A stretch of 64,000 nt of DNA from Balanoglossus misakiensis (GCA_040954595.2 CM082593.2:1426001-1490000), one strand, 5' to 3'. Shown: positions 1 to 12,065, counted from the first letter of the stretch. The notes: a model not told the origin generated them from the sequence alone. Translations and numbers: made by a program.

Positions 1-2060
1 AAATGTAAACAAATGTATTGAAATACGTGTATGTATAACTAATGAAGAAAATGTTTCACATGAAATGATTTTCACAGCCGGCAAAATTTTTCAGACATCC
101 AGTTGCTTTTGCCGGCTGCTGGCTAATTATGTACATCCCTGATATAAACAGAACATGAGAGAGTTCAATGTAATTTAATTAACTGTTAAAATATTATCCA
201 TACATGTATTATTACATTGGGAGTTTTAAAAAGGATACATATGAAATGAATTTTCAAGTAAATACTTACTAGTATTCATTTTACATAATTTTCCTGTATT
301 TTGTCTGTTTATGGGTGATGTAGGAGCAGAATACTAGTGCTTCATTATATACCATTTGTTCAAAATCGAAATTTCCTCAAATGGTGCACATGCATAACAT
401 ATACACGTATGCATATGGTACTGTGACCACAGTAGCATATGTTGTCAGGCGATCAGGGGTTAAAGAACAGCTGTCATGGTAAAGAAGTCTTTTCTAATAC
501 TGTAACTGACAACGTAACATTACCTCCATGTAGCTGCTGCCATTACAGTATATCTCATCATATTTGGGTGAATACGTCATATCAAAATGGCTTGTACGGT
601 ATGGTGCATATGTCGCTCTCGTCCTCTTATGCCCTAGTTGTAGTAAAAATTTTAGTTTGACTATTGTCTTTTTAACATTGGCCTGGATATGAATTGAGAG
701 ATGGTTCGGAAACCATATTGTCAGCTATAAAAAGAATAATAGAATGAATTTTATTCATAAATGACTACATTGTTACAGATATCTCATGGATCAAGAGTAC
801 CAGCTGTCCATATGGACTGCAAACCAATAAATCCATGAAATGCACTGGATTGCTCATAGATAGATTAACAGAATACGTTGCCATGTGTAGTTTTTAACCC
901 TTTCACCCCAGTTCCCTCTATGGAGGTCCAACCATGGTGGTGATAGGGTTAAATGTCCTACATGCTGAAACATGCATGTCGTTTTGCTATACTTTTGATG
1001 ATAAAACATGTAAAACATAGATTGATGATATGACAGATAGCTGACATTGTCATACATGAGCTATTAAAGCATGTATGAACAGGATGAGTGTGGATATTTT
1101 AAGTGGCATGTGTCAGAATCTTTGGTGATGTTTTTGCGTAAAATCTGGCTGGCATGTTGTAAGCAGAAAAGGCTACCAGAACAGGCATATACAGTCAGGT
1201 TTTGTTGCCATGATACAAAGTGTATGTATGAGCCAAAACACTAGTCACGTCTAACTGAAAGAGCACTGCTCCAAAACATACATATGGAGTCAAACTGAAA
1301 GTGGTTATGTCTGTGCTTTGTGTGGTAGAATAGAAAGCATGGTAGGTTTAAATCAATCATAGGCCAGTCCCTGGAGACAGCCAGAACAGTTGATGGCAGG
1401 TAAAAAAACACCAAAGAATAGTGTCACTGTCTGATGACTTGTATATTTAGGTCAGAGCTGTCATATGCCTTAATCATCAAGCACCCCACATTATTGTATT
1501 TAGTGATACCATATTGTGACAGTTGCATCAGGACATTGTCTGTCTAACTCAAGATGGGAACGTGAGTTTTTAAGTGGTCCTTGTCCGCCCATACAATGGT
1601 ATTCACGTAGTCGCATCTCGCTGAGCTCCCCATTTGAAATATAAACGTATTCATTTCAGGGCATGTCATATGCATGTGGAACCAAACATATGGTTATCAC
1701 AATGAAGTGTTGTCTGTTTGTACGCATAGAGTGCTTTTAATACTAGTAGAGCTCAATTTTTCTATTCTAAAGTACCAATTTTGTTCTTTACTTTTGAAAA
1801 TCTGTCCGCAGAATTTCCATTCACGCAGTATTAACATCTCCTGCTAAATTGGCCATGTATGCATTTAGGTTATATAGCGTACCACAGGTTTTCAAGAACA
1901 TATGCTATGCAAAGTGTGCAAATCTCCAGTTATATTCACTGAGCACATATCATTCAGATACCAGTGACACTTATATCTCACGTTTTGCGAAATGCATTGT
2001 AACTTACATTTACAACAATGTTTTACCATTTACCATATTTCTGTTGTTGTTTTTCTGCAG
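1..2060 (+). other. upstream/intron 1 region of acid phosphatase copy 1
   Basis: No exon found. Copy 2 shows that a signal-peptide exon ending in phase 0 should precede the exon at 2061. I checked GT donor candidates here for a preceding Met-plus-hydrophobic leader and found none that fits. The missing exon is probably left of position 1. Open frames at 439-660 and 854-1057 have no recognisable composition. The bases before 2061 form a pyrimidine-rich tract ending in CAG, as expected for a splice acceptor. Confidence 0.5.
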
Positions 2061-2156
2061 GTGTATCGTCATGGCAATCGCTCTCCAATGGAACCATATC
2101 CCAAAGACCCAAACCCTCCAAGTACATGGCCGCAGGGTCCAGGACAACTGACAAAT
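2061..2156 (+). CDS. acid phosphatase copy 1, first visible exon (RHGNRSP active site)
   Basis: Thirty-two codons, phase 0 on both sides, matching exon 2 of copy 2 in length and position. The frame stays open upstream to an ATG at 1992, which would give a 23-residue hydrophobic stretch running directly into VYRHG. The TTTTTCTGCAG acceptor at 2050-2060 and the identical border in copy 2 argue that those upstream bases are intron. Confidence 0.9.
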
Positions 2157-3604
2157 GTAAGTTGGATGTATGATCAGGTGTATAATGATTATACAATGCA
2201 GTTGTTTTTAGGAGACACCCCAGGCAAGTTGGTTTTCGACCAATATGAATCAATTATAAAGGATGACATCACAAGACTAGATTAAGCAAATTGTTTGCCT
2301 GTTTGGATGCATAATGATTTGTGGACATTTTTTCTTCCTTAGATTGGAAAGATGCAACATTTCCATCTCGGGCAGTGGTTCCGGGAAAGGTACGGTGAAC
2401 CGCTTCTCGATCAAAAATACCTCCGCGAACAAATCTACGTCCGCAGTACAGATGTGGATAGGACACTCATGTCAGCTGAATGCAATTTAGCAGGGCTGTA
2501 CCCACCAAGTGGAAGTCAAATATGGAATCCGGATGGTCAGATACCATGGCAACCAATTCCAGTACACACCAAAGTTGACGAAGAGGACATTGTGAGTTTC
2601 ATTACTTTAAACTCTCATTACAGTGAATGAATTGATTTATTTATGGGGAGTTCCTATTTACATGGTGACCTATTGTTATTATTTATTTGGTTATTTTCGT
2701 TGCAGCTTCTTGGTATCAAGCCTTGTCCGAAGAAAACCCAGTTAGTAGATGCCATAAAAACTAGCGAGGAAGCACAGAAGTATTATGAAGATGACATTGT
2801 AAGTTTTCTACGTGGAAATTTTGCATAAACAATTAAATGTACCGGTATAAAGTAACTGATACTGTATTAGAAATTTGTGTCATTATTCCATTATCGTTTT
2901 TGTACTTCATTCATTTCAGGATTTTTTTAATATGCTTAAAGAGAATACAGGACTAGTAAATGCAACAATGTTGTGGAATTTCACTCATACGGCTGATGCT
3001 ACATGGTTTGAGGTAAGCTGAAGACATTATTGTATCGGAAGAGTTCACTTTCCATCAAAACACCAAAACACATCTGATATATCTGATTGGTCAGAAATAG
3101 TTATTTCACTAATACGCAGGATAACTGACTTTGAATAGCATAACTATTTCTGGTATTCACTGAACATCTTTAGTGTTATGATTCACTTACAATGTTAGAC
3201 ATCCATGAAAAATATTGCTTACTGAAATTTTGTTCATCAGAAATCCGAAAACAAGATCATTCCTGAGTGGGCAACTGAAGAAGTTCAGCACAAACTCTGG
3301 GAGATGATGGATTATTCCTACTCGTTGCTTTACAAGGGTGATAATGTTGAAATGAAAAGACTTACCAGAGGTAATAATTCATTTGATTGACATTTAAAAC
3401 TTTTACAGGCATATTACAACACATTTCACCTGGCGACTTATAGATGACCAGCTGCAAATTTCATATGTACCTTCAAAAGTGTGAAAAAAACCGAAAGTTT
3501 CAGGTACTCATACATGTGAGGGAGATGATGGTACGTTAGAAAAATTGTATCTCAGTACAGTCACTTAAAATTCATTGTCTATCACATATGCTTGCATTTA
3601 TGCA

Positions 3605-3635
<31 letters not shown>

Positions 3636-6367
3636 TTTTATATACACTCAACAATTAGCAAACATCAAATCAAGCATATAAATTAATAGAAAAGTTGTCT
3701 GTATTTTTCTTTGAAGGTGTTCTTTTGAATGAGATGGTTCATAACATGATTGCCAAAGCATCACAACTCAACAATGACACCTATCGCATGCATATGTACT
3801 CTGCAGTAAGTATTTATTTTCCTCACAACTGTTCATGTCAAAACTTTCATTAAAAAATTGAAGTTAACAAATATTGTATCGTTATCTTCTAATTCATGAA
3901 GTTTACTTCTTTTTTGTACAGCATGATAATACGATAGCAGGTTTGCTGTGTGCTCTGGGTGTGTTCAACAATCAGTGGCCTCCCACTGCATCAACTATTA
4001 TGATAGAACTTTATCAAGAAAATGAAGAAAATTTGAGGTAAATCAAAATATGTTTTCCCAGCTTATGTTTTCTTGTCATAGATTTTTGCAAATCACAGTT
4101 GACATGTCTGTGTTCTGGTATTCTCTAACATGATTCATGATTGGCTTTCTTACAGGATACGTCGTCATGGTGACCACCACGACGTAGCTCCAGTCACAGA
4201 AATGCCCACTTTTCTTGGGTAAGTCATCACTGTGACTAATATTGTACATTGTACTGCATTTAGAAAGTGTAGCATTTGAATCTGAATTTCATCCTAAGTC
4301 TTTCATTAAGTGTTAATAAAGGCAAATTTCTACAGAACACAAAAAATCCCCTTGCCCAACAAAGCCATAGAGCAAGATAAATTGGTGCCATGTTTGTATT
4401 TTATTTTCAGGAATTTCACAGTGGACATCTGGTTTCGCAACGACTCATCAAGCGACCCTATACCCCTCACAATCCCTGGATGCACGTTACACTGTCCACT
4501 TCAAGAGTTCATAGACTTGACAGCACCTGTGAGGTTGAGTCGCGAGCAATGGGAGGAGGAATGTGGTGACGTCGATGATGATGATGATGGTATTTTCAGT
4601 GACTTTCATGTAGAATTCAATTTTGGTAAGTCACACAGTGTATTGTCTGAAAAATGACAAAATGTCTTACTGTTGCTCGCAAACAGTCTGCTGAAGTGGG
4701 AGAAAGTACATCGTATTCAGTTTGTGTTCACTTTTCAACTTCAACTTCTATTTTGATGGAAGGTTCATATCTGGGAGTGAATAATGCACTCTGTGTCCAC
4801 TCATTTTTATTGCTAAAATCACAATTATCTGAACTTTTCTTTACGCATCAAATATATAATTTTTTAAATTGTCCTTATTTTTCAGGTACTATTCTCGCGG
4901 CTATTGGCATCCTTATTGCAGTCATAATCTTCCTTGCAATCTGCTTTGGTGTTTTAATTGACCCAATCAGAGGCAAGAGGAAAAGGAAATCACTTGATTC
5001 GATGCAACTCTTACGAGATGATCTTGCAGGTAGTGATGAAGAAAATGATATAGGTGTGTTGTCATGATGCGCACCCCTCTAGTGCTTCCATAGTGCTTCT
5101 TTTGTTTTTATGGCTTCAAACACTAATAATGTTAAGATTAGTGGTATCATCAACACGCAACATCTAGTCGCTCAATCACAATCTTGTCTCCAGCTCAAGT
5201 TCTTATGATTCATCACAACAACCTCAGCAAAAGCCTTTAAAATAAATTTCATTTCCTAAAAAAAACAATGTCATAAGCACATAGTGTTATCATTATGCCA
5301 TTGTATAAGACTGGGACGTGTGTGCATATGTACATACACATTGCATTAAAATATGCTGTCGAGATATACCTTATCAACCATAATTTTTCAAGCTTTTATC
5401 TGCTGCTTTCACTAGTCACTACTAATATCACAAATATATTTGAAGTCTTCCATATATAGTTCTTCAAGTGTCAACTTGTTTCTTTTTATTATCAGTACTG
5501 TGAACAGAAAATTGCATGATCAGTCTAGTCTTTAATGTCCTGTATGATTCATTGTATGATTTAGAAAGGGAATCACGCCAAAGTTGGCGGCAAAAATTGA
5601 AACCAAGCAAATTATTATTTTGCTGAACTGATTTATCATTCATCTTGGGTGTGTGCAAATTAGTGGCTATTTTTAATTTAAAAATGTATTAATATTAATA
5701 TACAATTTAATTCTTTCCTAAAGAATCAATTATGGCATCAAATGCCCCATCATATTATAAGTGTTCGGGTTTCTGTGTATACAATACATGTAAGATTTGT
5801 GTAGGAATGAGACTACAAGAATATAGAGCTAAGTTTGGCAACATAATCTTAACTTGCCTGAAATGATTTTTTTCTTTTCGACATTGGGTTCAAATTATGA
5901 ATTATTCATATTTCCTTTACTTTTCTTTATTTGTGCAATATATGATGGCCTGACTGAAGAGGTAATCAAAGTTATGATTGTACTAGTAGTTTGGTAGCTT
6001 GCCTCATTTCTACCGGAGGTTGTGGTATGCTTGTCAAACGAGCAAATTTTTGACAAAATGGTTGGCACCCTCTTGGTAGAAATAGGACAGTGATACAAAA
6101 GTAACGTCATCATGGTAACAACATAGAAGTAGTTCCTAACATGTCTTTCTTTCTGAAAAGTATTATCACAGTTGAGTTATTGGATTGCCTCACAGATTCC
6201 AATTTTTCACAATAATGTTGACAGAATTATTTTCTATTTTCCCTTCACCAACTGTCCTTTCAGAACATGAGCTGAAAGTCGTGGAGTATAACGATAAAGA
6301 ATCCACTAACAGTACTAACATCATCCCAGAACCAGAAGCCTCCAACTGGGTGGAAATCAGAAACTAA
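2061..6367 (+). CDS. ACP2-like: lysosomal/prostatic-type acid phosphatase, copy 1 (5' partial)
   Basis: Histidine acid phosphatase that hydrolyses phosphomonoesters at acid pH, expected in the lysosome or at the cell surface. Coding exons: 2061-2156, 2343-2591, 2706-2798, 2920-3012, 3241-3370, 3717-3805, 3922-4037, 4156-4218, 4411-4625, 4886-5029, 6264-6367. All junctions are GT-AG and phases join without a stop, giving 463 residues plus the missing leader. The first exon present opens with the RHGxRxP motif (RHGNRSP) carrying the phosphorylated histidine. The next has VRSTDVDRT. Exon 3922 begins with the catalytic HD pair. PGCTLHCPL and FxVEFNFG-type strands end the lumenal domain. A membrane segment, a basic stop-transfer stretch (RGKRKRK) and a roughly 55-residue tail follow. 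N-glycosylation sequons include NAT and NFT in exon 2920. Prostatic and lysosomal types cannot be separated by eye; the retained anchor and tail favour the lysosomal type. Confidence 0.93.
3607..3634. repeat. (CA)14 microsatellite
   Basis: Uninterrupted CA dinucleotide run in the intron 3371-3716 of acid phosphatase copy 1. Confidence 0.97.
3922..4218 (+). CDS. acid phosphatase copy 1, HD exon pair split by an extra intron
   Basis: Exon 3922-4037 (HDNT start, catalytic acid pair) and exon 4156-4218 (RRHGDHH, ending PTFLG) are separated by a 118-bp phase-2 intron, 4038-4155. In copy 2 the same coding stretch is one 176-bp exon (9753-9928). This is the only difference in exon layout between the two copies. 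Confidence 0.92.
4886..5029 (+). CDS. acid phosphatase copy 1, membrane anchor and sorting-motif exon
   Basis: Encodes a hydrophobic helix of about 22 residues ([20 protein letters not shown]), the basic cluster RGKRKRK and then DSMQLL. DSMQLL fits the acidic dileucine signal [DE]xxxL[LI]. The exon ends in phase 1 at a GT whose intron runs to 6263. Confidence 0.88.
5030..5067 (+). other. possible alternative 3' end of acid phosphatase copy 1
   Basis: If the donor at 5030 is not used, the frame continues for 12 acidic codons ([12 protein letters not shown]) to a TGA at 5065-5067. An AATAAA lies at 5241-5246. This could be a shorter-tailed isoform made by intronic polyadenylation. Nothing in the sequence shows that it is used. 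Confidence 0.3.
5241..5246 (+). terminator. AATAAA inside last intron of acid phosphatase copy 1
   Basis: Exact poly(A) signal about 175 bases after the read-through stop at 5067. It would serve the short-tail isoform if that exists. Confidence 0.3.
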
Positions 6368-6745
6368 GACTTTACAAAGTTAACTTTGACAGAAAAAGGA
6401 CTGTCGCAACAGAAACATGAATCTTTTTTGAGAGGAAATTATGTAGTATTCCACATTGTAATAAGCGCATTGCGCAAAAAAATTCTTTGTAATGATTTTG
6501 ATCACAGCAACTACATGTGAATTTTGTCTTAAACAGTCCTGTATATTTAAGTACATTATTTTTCTTTGTAAAGGGAAGCATTGCATGCAGTTCACTAATG
6601 TGATTGAATAACTGTAGACAATGTGAATTGCAATATATTGTGCTGCTGCAAGATTTCAAGTTACTTTCTTGAATTTGTTATTGAGTTGTTGTTTTTGGAT
6701 TATATCATGAATACTTTTGAAAATTTTAACTTCTTTTTTTATTAA

Positions 6746-6751
6746 AATAAA
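6746..6751 (+). terminator. poly(A) signal of acid phosphatase copy 1
   Basis: AATAAA 379 bases after the TAA stop (6365-6367), followed by a T-rich and GT-rich stretch at about 6765-6830, the usual downstream element. Only about 420 bp separate it from the start codon of copy 2. Confidence 0.75.
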
Positions 6752-7171
6752 GTTGAACTATTGATCATTTTTTTCAAGTGCTGTTTTGTTTGATATGTCT
6801 ATGTATGCTGTGTGCGCTTGTGTGTCTTTGAAGTTTGGCTAAAACATTTGGTAGATCAAAATGGCATCTGCTCTACAGGTCTCTGACAAACTTGAGGTTG
6901 TATGACAGAGTGAACAAAGACTGCAGAAGTCGGCTCATCGAAAATGGTAGCTCTTCTAAAATATTTGATGGTCATTTATTCATTTATGCTAGTTTGCCAA
7001 GAGTTTTATTTTGCGCAGTAAGCAAACAAGATGAAAAACTTTAACGTAAAACGGATCGATCTCTACGTGAATAATATTCATAAAGCTAGGTGGTCATAGT
7101 TCCCCCAAGGCAGTCCGAGCGTGCCCTTGTGACCTTCGTGTGAGTCGCGTACTCGAGCTGAAGTCCGAAAG

Positions 7172-7267
7172 ATGATGTACGAAACCCGTACCCGTCTGGT
7201 TATTCTGGGTTTGTGCATGCTCTTTGTGGGCAGCAGCTCGGATAGAACTATAAAATTGGTTGAGGTG
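7172..7267 (+). CDS. acid phosphatase copy 2, signal-peptide exon
   Basis: Thirty-two codons ending in LVEV, then GTGAGT at 7268. Joined in phase 0 to LYRHGNRSP at 8050. Two adjacent ATGs are in frame; the first is taken as the start. The exon supplies the template for what is missing from copy 1. Confidence 0.88.
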
Positions 7268-10200
7268 GTGAGTATCTCCCTAGAAAAGAACGTTTCACTT
7301 GTTTGTTTCATTCTACTCCGTGACCTCTTCCGGGTTGCAGTCGACACCACCAGGACCATCATGCATCAGTGTCCCATTTTTTGTAATATTTTTGTGATTG
7401 CAAATCTCTGGAGTTTAAATGCCGTGTGTTGTCACAGAAAATATACATACCAACTAAAATTTCGCAATTGGATAATAGAAGCAATTAATTTCCTCTGAAA
7501 TTACGATTAGCAATAGCTGCGATGGCCTTGGCATAACTTTTGTGTACATATCTAATTTGCATATCACCAAGGTTTTCGTGTGTTAAACTTTTTGGCATGT
7601 GAAGTTAACAGAATTCTCAGTAGAGTAACTGGGATTCAGAAACATGGTATATGCTATATCAGTCAATAAAGTTTTTTGTCAAATTGAAATGTATTTTGAC
7701 TGCTATTGCTGCATGTTAGTGTGTTTTACAAAACCGAAAGTATGGCTGGTCTCACTGTTTGGTTGACCTCATGAGGTCATATGACCTGGTGGTTTCCCCA
7801 GGTGACCCCAGATCTGACCTCTCCATTGAAAACTATAGTCATATGCCAGTCACGAGGGATGAGAGCTTGGGGATACACAAGAATGCCTCCTAAATCACTG
7901 TGAGACTTGTTTATAAAAATCTTCTGACTCTTAGTAGTTAAAAAATAAACTTTTTCTCTGGATTGCTATTTCAAATGTCCCTGACCAGTCAAATACTAAC
8001 CCTTTAACTTATTTTGCTTCAGTTGATTATAATGTCTCTTTTTTCGCAGTTGTATCGCCATGGCAACCGCTCTCCAACAGGCAGTTACCCTACCGATCCA
8101 AACCCTCCTGGTACATGGCCACAAGGTCCTGGCCAACTGACAAATGTAAGTTTCATAGATAACAAATATGGCAAATATTTTGATGTCTTTTGAAGTGAGA
8201 TAAAGTTTCTGAATGTCTATACAAACTGCTATGTGCACTGAATACCTAGATTTGTGAAAGTGAAAAAGTTGAATTTTATATTTCATTTGTTTTTTTATAC
8301 TTGTTGCCTCAGTTTGGGAAGATGCAACATTTTCATCTTGGAGAGTGGTTCCTGGACAGATATGGAGAAACGCTCCTCAATAAAACCTACATCCGTCAAG
8401 AAATCTACGTCCGCAGCACTGACGTTGACCGCACACTCATGTCGGCTGAAAGTGATCTAGCAGGACTGTACCCACCCCACGGACAGCAGATATGGAACAC
8501 CGATGTTCAAATGCCATGGCAACCAATTCCAGTACACACAAAACCTGACGCAGAAGATGTTGTAAGCTTCTTTATTTACTTCTTAATAACAGACATATTG
8601 TCTCTTCAGCTTGCATTTCACTAGAACTCCTTGAATAATATTTCCTTGCAGTGTTTCATCCAGGATGGCATCAACAGGGGTATTCCCCTTTATCTTCACC
8701 TCTGATAACATTCTCCTGTTCTGTCTCTAGCTGATAGGTTTCAAGCCGTGTCTGAAGGAAGCAGAGATCACCGATGATATTAAGATGGGATCAGCGGCAC
8801 AGAAATATTATAACGATAACATTGTAAGTTTTCTGATATTTATTGTAATAATAACATACTGGTTTCTTCATTTGGGCCAATTTTATCAAGTTGCCGAATG
8901 AGCTACAAATTCAGCTAGTCATTCACTAACAGTGTATTTTAAATTTAAAATGTTGTTTGTTATTTTGTTGTAGGAATTTTTCACGATGGTAAAAGAGAAA
9001 TCCGGACTGGTGAATGCGTCAAACCTCTGGGATTTGTGGGCTCTGAGTGATGCTCTCTATTTTGAGGTAATTTGAAATCTCTTTGGTTCTTGAAGTTAGT
9101 TGTGTCAGCACATTTTGTTCAGTTTGGTAATTGTTTAAAGGTAATTGCTCATGTTGAAAATGTGTTTTGCAGCATGCAGAAAATAAAACTTTGCCAGAGT
9201 GGGCTAATGAAGAAGTCCGGAGCCGTCTGAAAGGATTAATCGATTATGGATACTTCTTGTTGTTTGGAGGGGACAATGTTGAACTGAAACGGCTGAGTCG
9301 AGGTAATGTCAACTACAAAATTTTAGTCATCAAGCACTTCCCCGTCTGTAGCCTTCATATCAAGAAGAGTGCCCTCAATGGCAGAACATGAATACAAACA
9401 TTCATATGCACCAGAAAAATGCACCCCAATGCAGTAAATTGCATTTCATTTTCTTTGAAGGTGTTCTTTTGAATGAAATGGTAAATAACATGATTGCCAA
9501 AGCCTCACAACTCAACAATGACCCGTATCGCATGCACATGTTCTCTGCAGTAAGTACATGTATTAAACACATTTTCATTTCCTATAATTTCCATTCCTAC
9601 ATGAATAACATGTCAGAGTACTCAGTGTAATGTGAAACATTGTTCTTCCAATTCATCCTACAGTCAGACTAATATGCATGCATGGTAAACATTTGCCTAT
9701 ACATTTGTATGCTTAGTTGATTGATTGATTTGTTTGTTTGTTTGTTTTGCAGCATGATGATACCATAGCGAGTTTTCTTGGTGCTTTGGATATATTCAAT
9801 GCGCTATGGCCGCCCACTGCATCTGCTGTGATATTAGAACTCTACCAAGAGAATACAGGAAACACCAGACAACGTCGCCATGGTGACCACCATGTTGTTC
9901 CTACCACACAAATGCCAACTTTTTTAGGGTAAGGAATGAAAATATTATTCACAGTAAGACTTATTTGAAATCACTCTGTAATGTATGAACCCATATACCC
10001 TGCAGACACAGCAGTGTAACACATGTCTTTCATTACAGGGATTTCACTGTGGACATCTTGTATCGCAATGATTCCAAACACAAACCATTTCCCCTGACAC
10101 TCCCAGGATGCACCTTGCACTGTCCACTTCAAAAGTTCATTGACCTAACAGCACCTGTGCGGTTGAACACAGACCAGTGGGAAAAAGAGTGTGGAAATGA

Positions 10201-10899
10201 AGATATCGTTTACGGTCACTTTCATTTAGAGTTCAATTTTGGTAAGTTTCACAGAATATTATACATCCTGAAAATTATTTTTTTGGTGAATAGCAATTGG
10301 TCTCCTCCCTATAGACTTGTCAAACCTGCCTTGTGGTTATTTGATACAAGTTTCCTAGGTTACATCACATCAAAAACAGCAAATGCAACAAAGCTGACTT
10401 TCCTCTTTGTTTTTTGTAGGGTCCATTCTGGCACTTGTTGGCATCATGATAGCCGTGATATTCTTCTGTTCAGTCTTCTTTGGTGTTTTATTTCCTGTCA
10501 GAAGAAAGCGGAGAAACACATCAGTTGATTCTGCGCTGCTCTTAGAGGAGAGTTTTGCAGGTAGGAGTCACAGAATAATGTGTTGTGGAAGTCCGAGTAT
10601 AAACGTACTCTGACAAATTTTTACCGGATGCCACAATGTTGTGTGCCCATTACCTGGAAATGATAATGCCATAGGTCACATGGCCAGATCACGTGATTGA
10701 TATGAAAGAATACGTACTCTATCCACATAAGCTGCAAAATGAGGACCAAGTGTGTTATAATCTTTTAATAACTGTCAATATTCAAATACCTGTTCTTTCA
10801 GATCCTGAAGTGAAGGTTGCGGAGTACAAAGACTCACATGACACTACCAACACCATACCGGAACCAGACGCCTCCAACTGGGTGGAAATCAAAACCTAG
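7172..10899 (+). CDS. ACP2-like: lysosomal/prostatic-type acid phosphatase, copy 2 (complete)
   Basis: Complete tandem paralogue of the gene to its left, 487 residues. Exons: 7172-7267, 8050-8145, 8313-8561, 8731-8823, 8974-9066, 9173-9302, 9461-9549, 9753-9928, 10039-10241, 10420-10560, 10802-10899. Start: ATGATG with a purine at -3, followed by a signal peptide (about residues 1-23, core [12 protein letters not shown]). RHGNRSP is at 35-41 with the nucleophilic histidine at 36. VRSTDVDRT is at 97-105, and the catalytic HD pair at 283-284. The membrane helix spans about 411-433, followed by RRKRR (436-440) and the dileucine motif DSALLL (445-450). The tail ends [12 protein letters not shown], nearly the same as copy 1. 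In the 83-residue third exon I count 62 identical positions between the copies. The family is normally made as a membrane precursor and released in the lysosome by proteolysis. Confidence 0.95.
10561..10613 (+). other. possible alternative 3' end of acid phosphatase copy 2
   Basis: Failure to splice at 10561 would add 17 codons ([17 protein letters not shown]) before a TGA at 10611-10613. The added tail does not resemble that of copy 1. I see no AATAAA close behind it in the rest of this 241-bp intron, so it is less convincing than in copy 1. Confidence 0.15.
10689..10696. promoter_or_regulatory. TCACGTGA E-box in last intron of acid phosphatase copy 2
   Basis: Perfect palindrome and core of the CLEAR element bound by TFEB/MITF-type bHLH-zip factors, which activate lysosomal genes in vertebrates. 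Its place inside a lysosomal-type enzyme gene is suggestive only; the same 8-mer occurs five more times in the window. Confidence 0.3.
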
Positions 10900-11636
10900 C
10901 TGTTAGGGATGATGTGTGCTTCATCTAGTTGCAGGCTTGCAGGATTTAGGTAGTTTAGCAAACCCATACTCCTCCTTCATCTGTGAAGGAGGAGGTGGGA
11001 AGATAGTCAGTCTATCAGTATCATGTGGATCGAGCCATTACAATGTAACAAGTACATACCGCTTCATTTTGAATTAAGCCCCTTATTTGTGGCCACATCC
11101 TGTTACTTTTAAATTGAGGGGAGAATTAGATCCACTCACACAAATATGGGGGCTGTGGTCTAATTCAACTCATAGGCTGAAAGATCTGTGCTTATATTAA
11201 ATACATGAAGTCATAGATTTCAAATCCCCCATTTGGCAATTCCAAATCCTCCTGGTGGTGTAGGCGGTATGCAAGTTGAAACACTATTAACCAGTGAGTG
11301 CATTGCAAGAAGTGTTGGCGTGTGAAAAAGCCTTAATTTACTCAAGAGAAATGTCCTTATCAAAGTAAAATTTATATTTTTGAATGCCCTTTGTATTTGA
11401 TGAAAATTATTTCTTGAAAAGATGAAAATTTCAAACTGTGTGTACATTTATAGAAACTGTATTTCAAATGAATGACTGCTGTGAGATTAAACATTGGAAA
11501 TTTTAGCTTGTTTTTCCTAGAGTTATTGCATGTACACTGGTAGATATTGTGCTTTTCAAACCCAGTTTTAAACAAGCAAAATCTCTTTATGTAATATGAA
11601 AGAAATTTTTTACAAATGTGTCTTGAAATTTGAATA

Positions 11637-11642
11637 ATTAAA
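11637..11642 (+). terminator. possible poly(A) signal of acid phosphatase copy 2
   Basis: ATTAAA variant 738 bases after the TAG stop. Another ATTAAA lies nearer, at 11196-11201. I cannot tell which is used. Confidence 0.35.
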
Positions 11643-11835
11643 CAATACTCCTTGTATCACTGAATACTAATCTGCCCACATATCTTGTATTGTAGGTGTC
11701 AATTCTTTGTAGAAGACATGCATTATTGGGTGAGAACATGACAAAAGTCGTGCATAGGTATGTAGGAACAACACACACACAGAACTAGTTTGAGATAACT
11801 GCAGTGTGTTTGTTAAGGGCGGTACTCAGGTAAAT

Positions 11836-11956
11836 GTTACCGGGGTTCCCCAGCCATTTTACCAGGGTTACCCTTGGTATATCAATGCAGTCATAGTTTA
11901 GTAGATACCAGAAGCGTTACTGGGGTTCCGAAGTCATTTACCAGTGTTCTCCAGCC
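11836..11956. repeat. imperfect direct repeat, 80-bp period
   Basis: GTTACCGGGGTTCC (11836 on) and GTTACTGGGGTTCC (11916 on) each begin a similar stretch of about 40 bases containing ATTTACCAG-like sequence and ending near CCAGCC or CCTTGG. No coding potential seen. Confidence 0.6.
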
Positions 11957-12065
11957 TTAGCAAAAACACTGCACTGCATGTGTACAAAAACAAGTAGAGA
12001 AACTCCTCAGAAATGATAGCTACTGCACCTTTAGTATTACAAAAAGTGAAATATATTAGTGCAGA

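Noticed and set aside
439-660. Open frame on + ending near a GT as possible leader exon of acid phosphatase copy 1
   Set aside because: The segment before the GT lacks the signal peptide plus KLVEV-type strand seen in copy 2.
1992-2156. ATG at 1992 as the true start of acid phosphatase copy 1
   Set aside because: In frame and hydrophobic, but a strong splice acceptor sits at 2060 and copy 2 has a separate signal exon with the same border.
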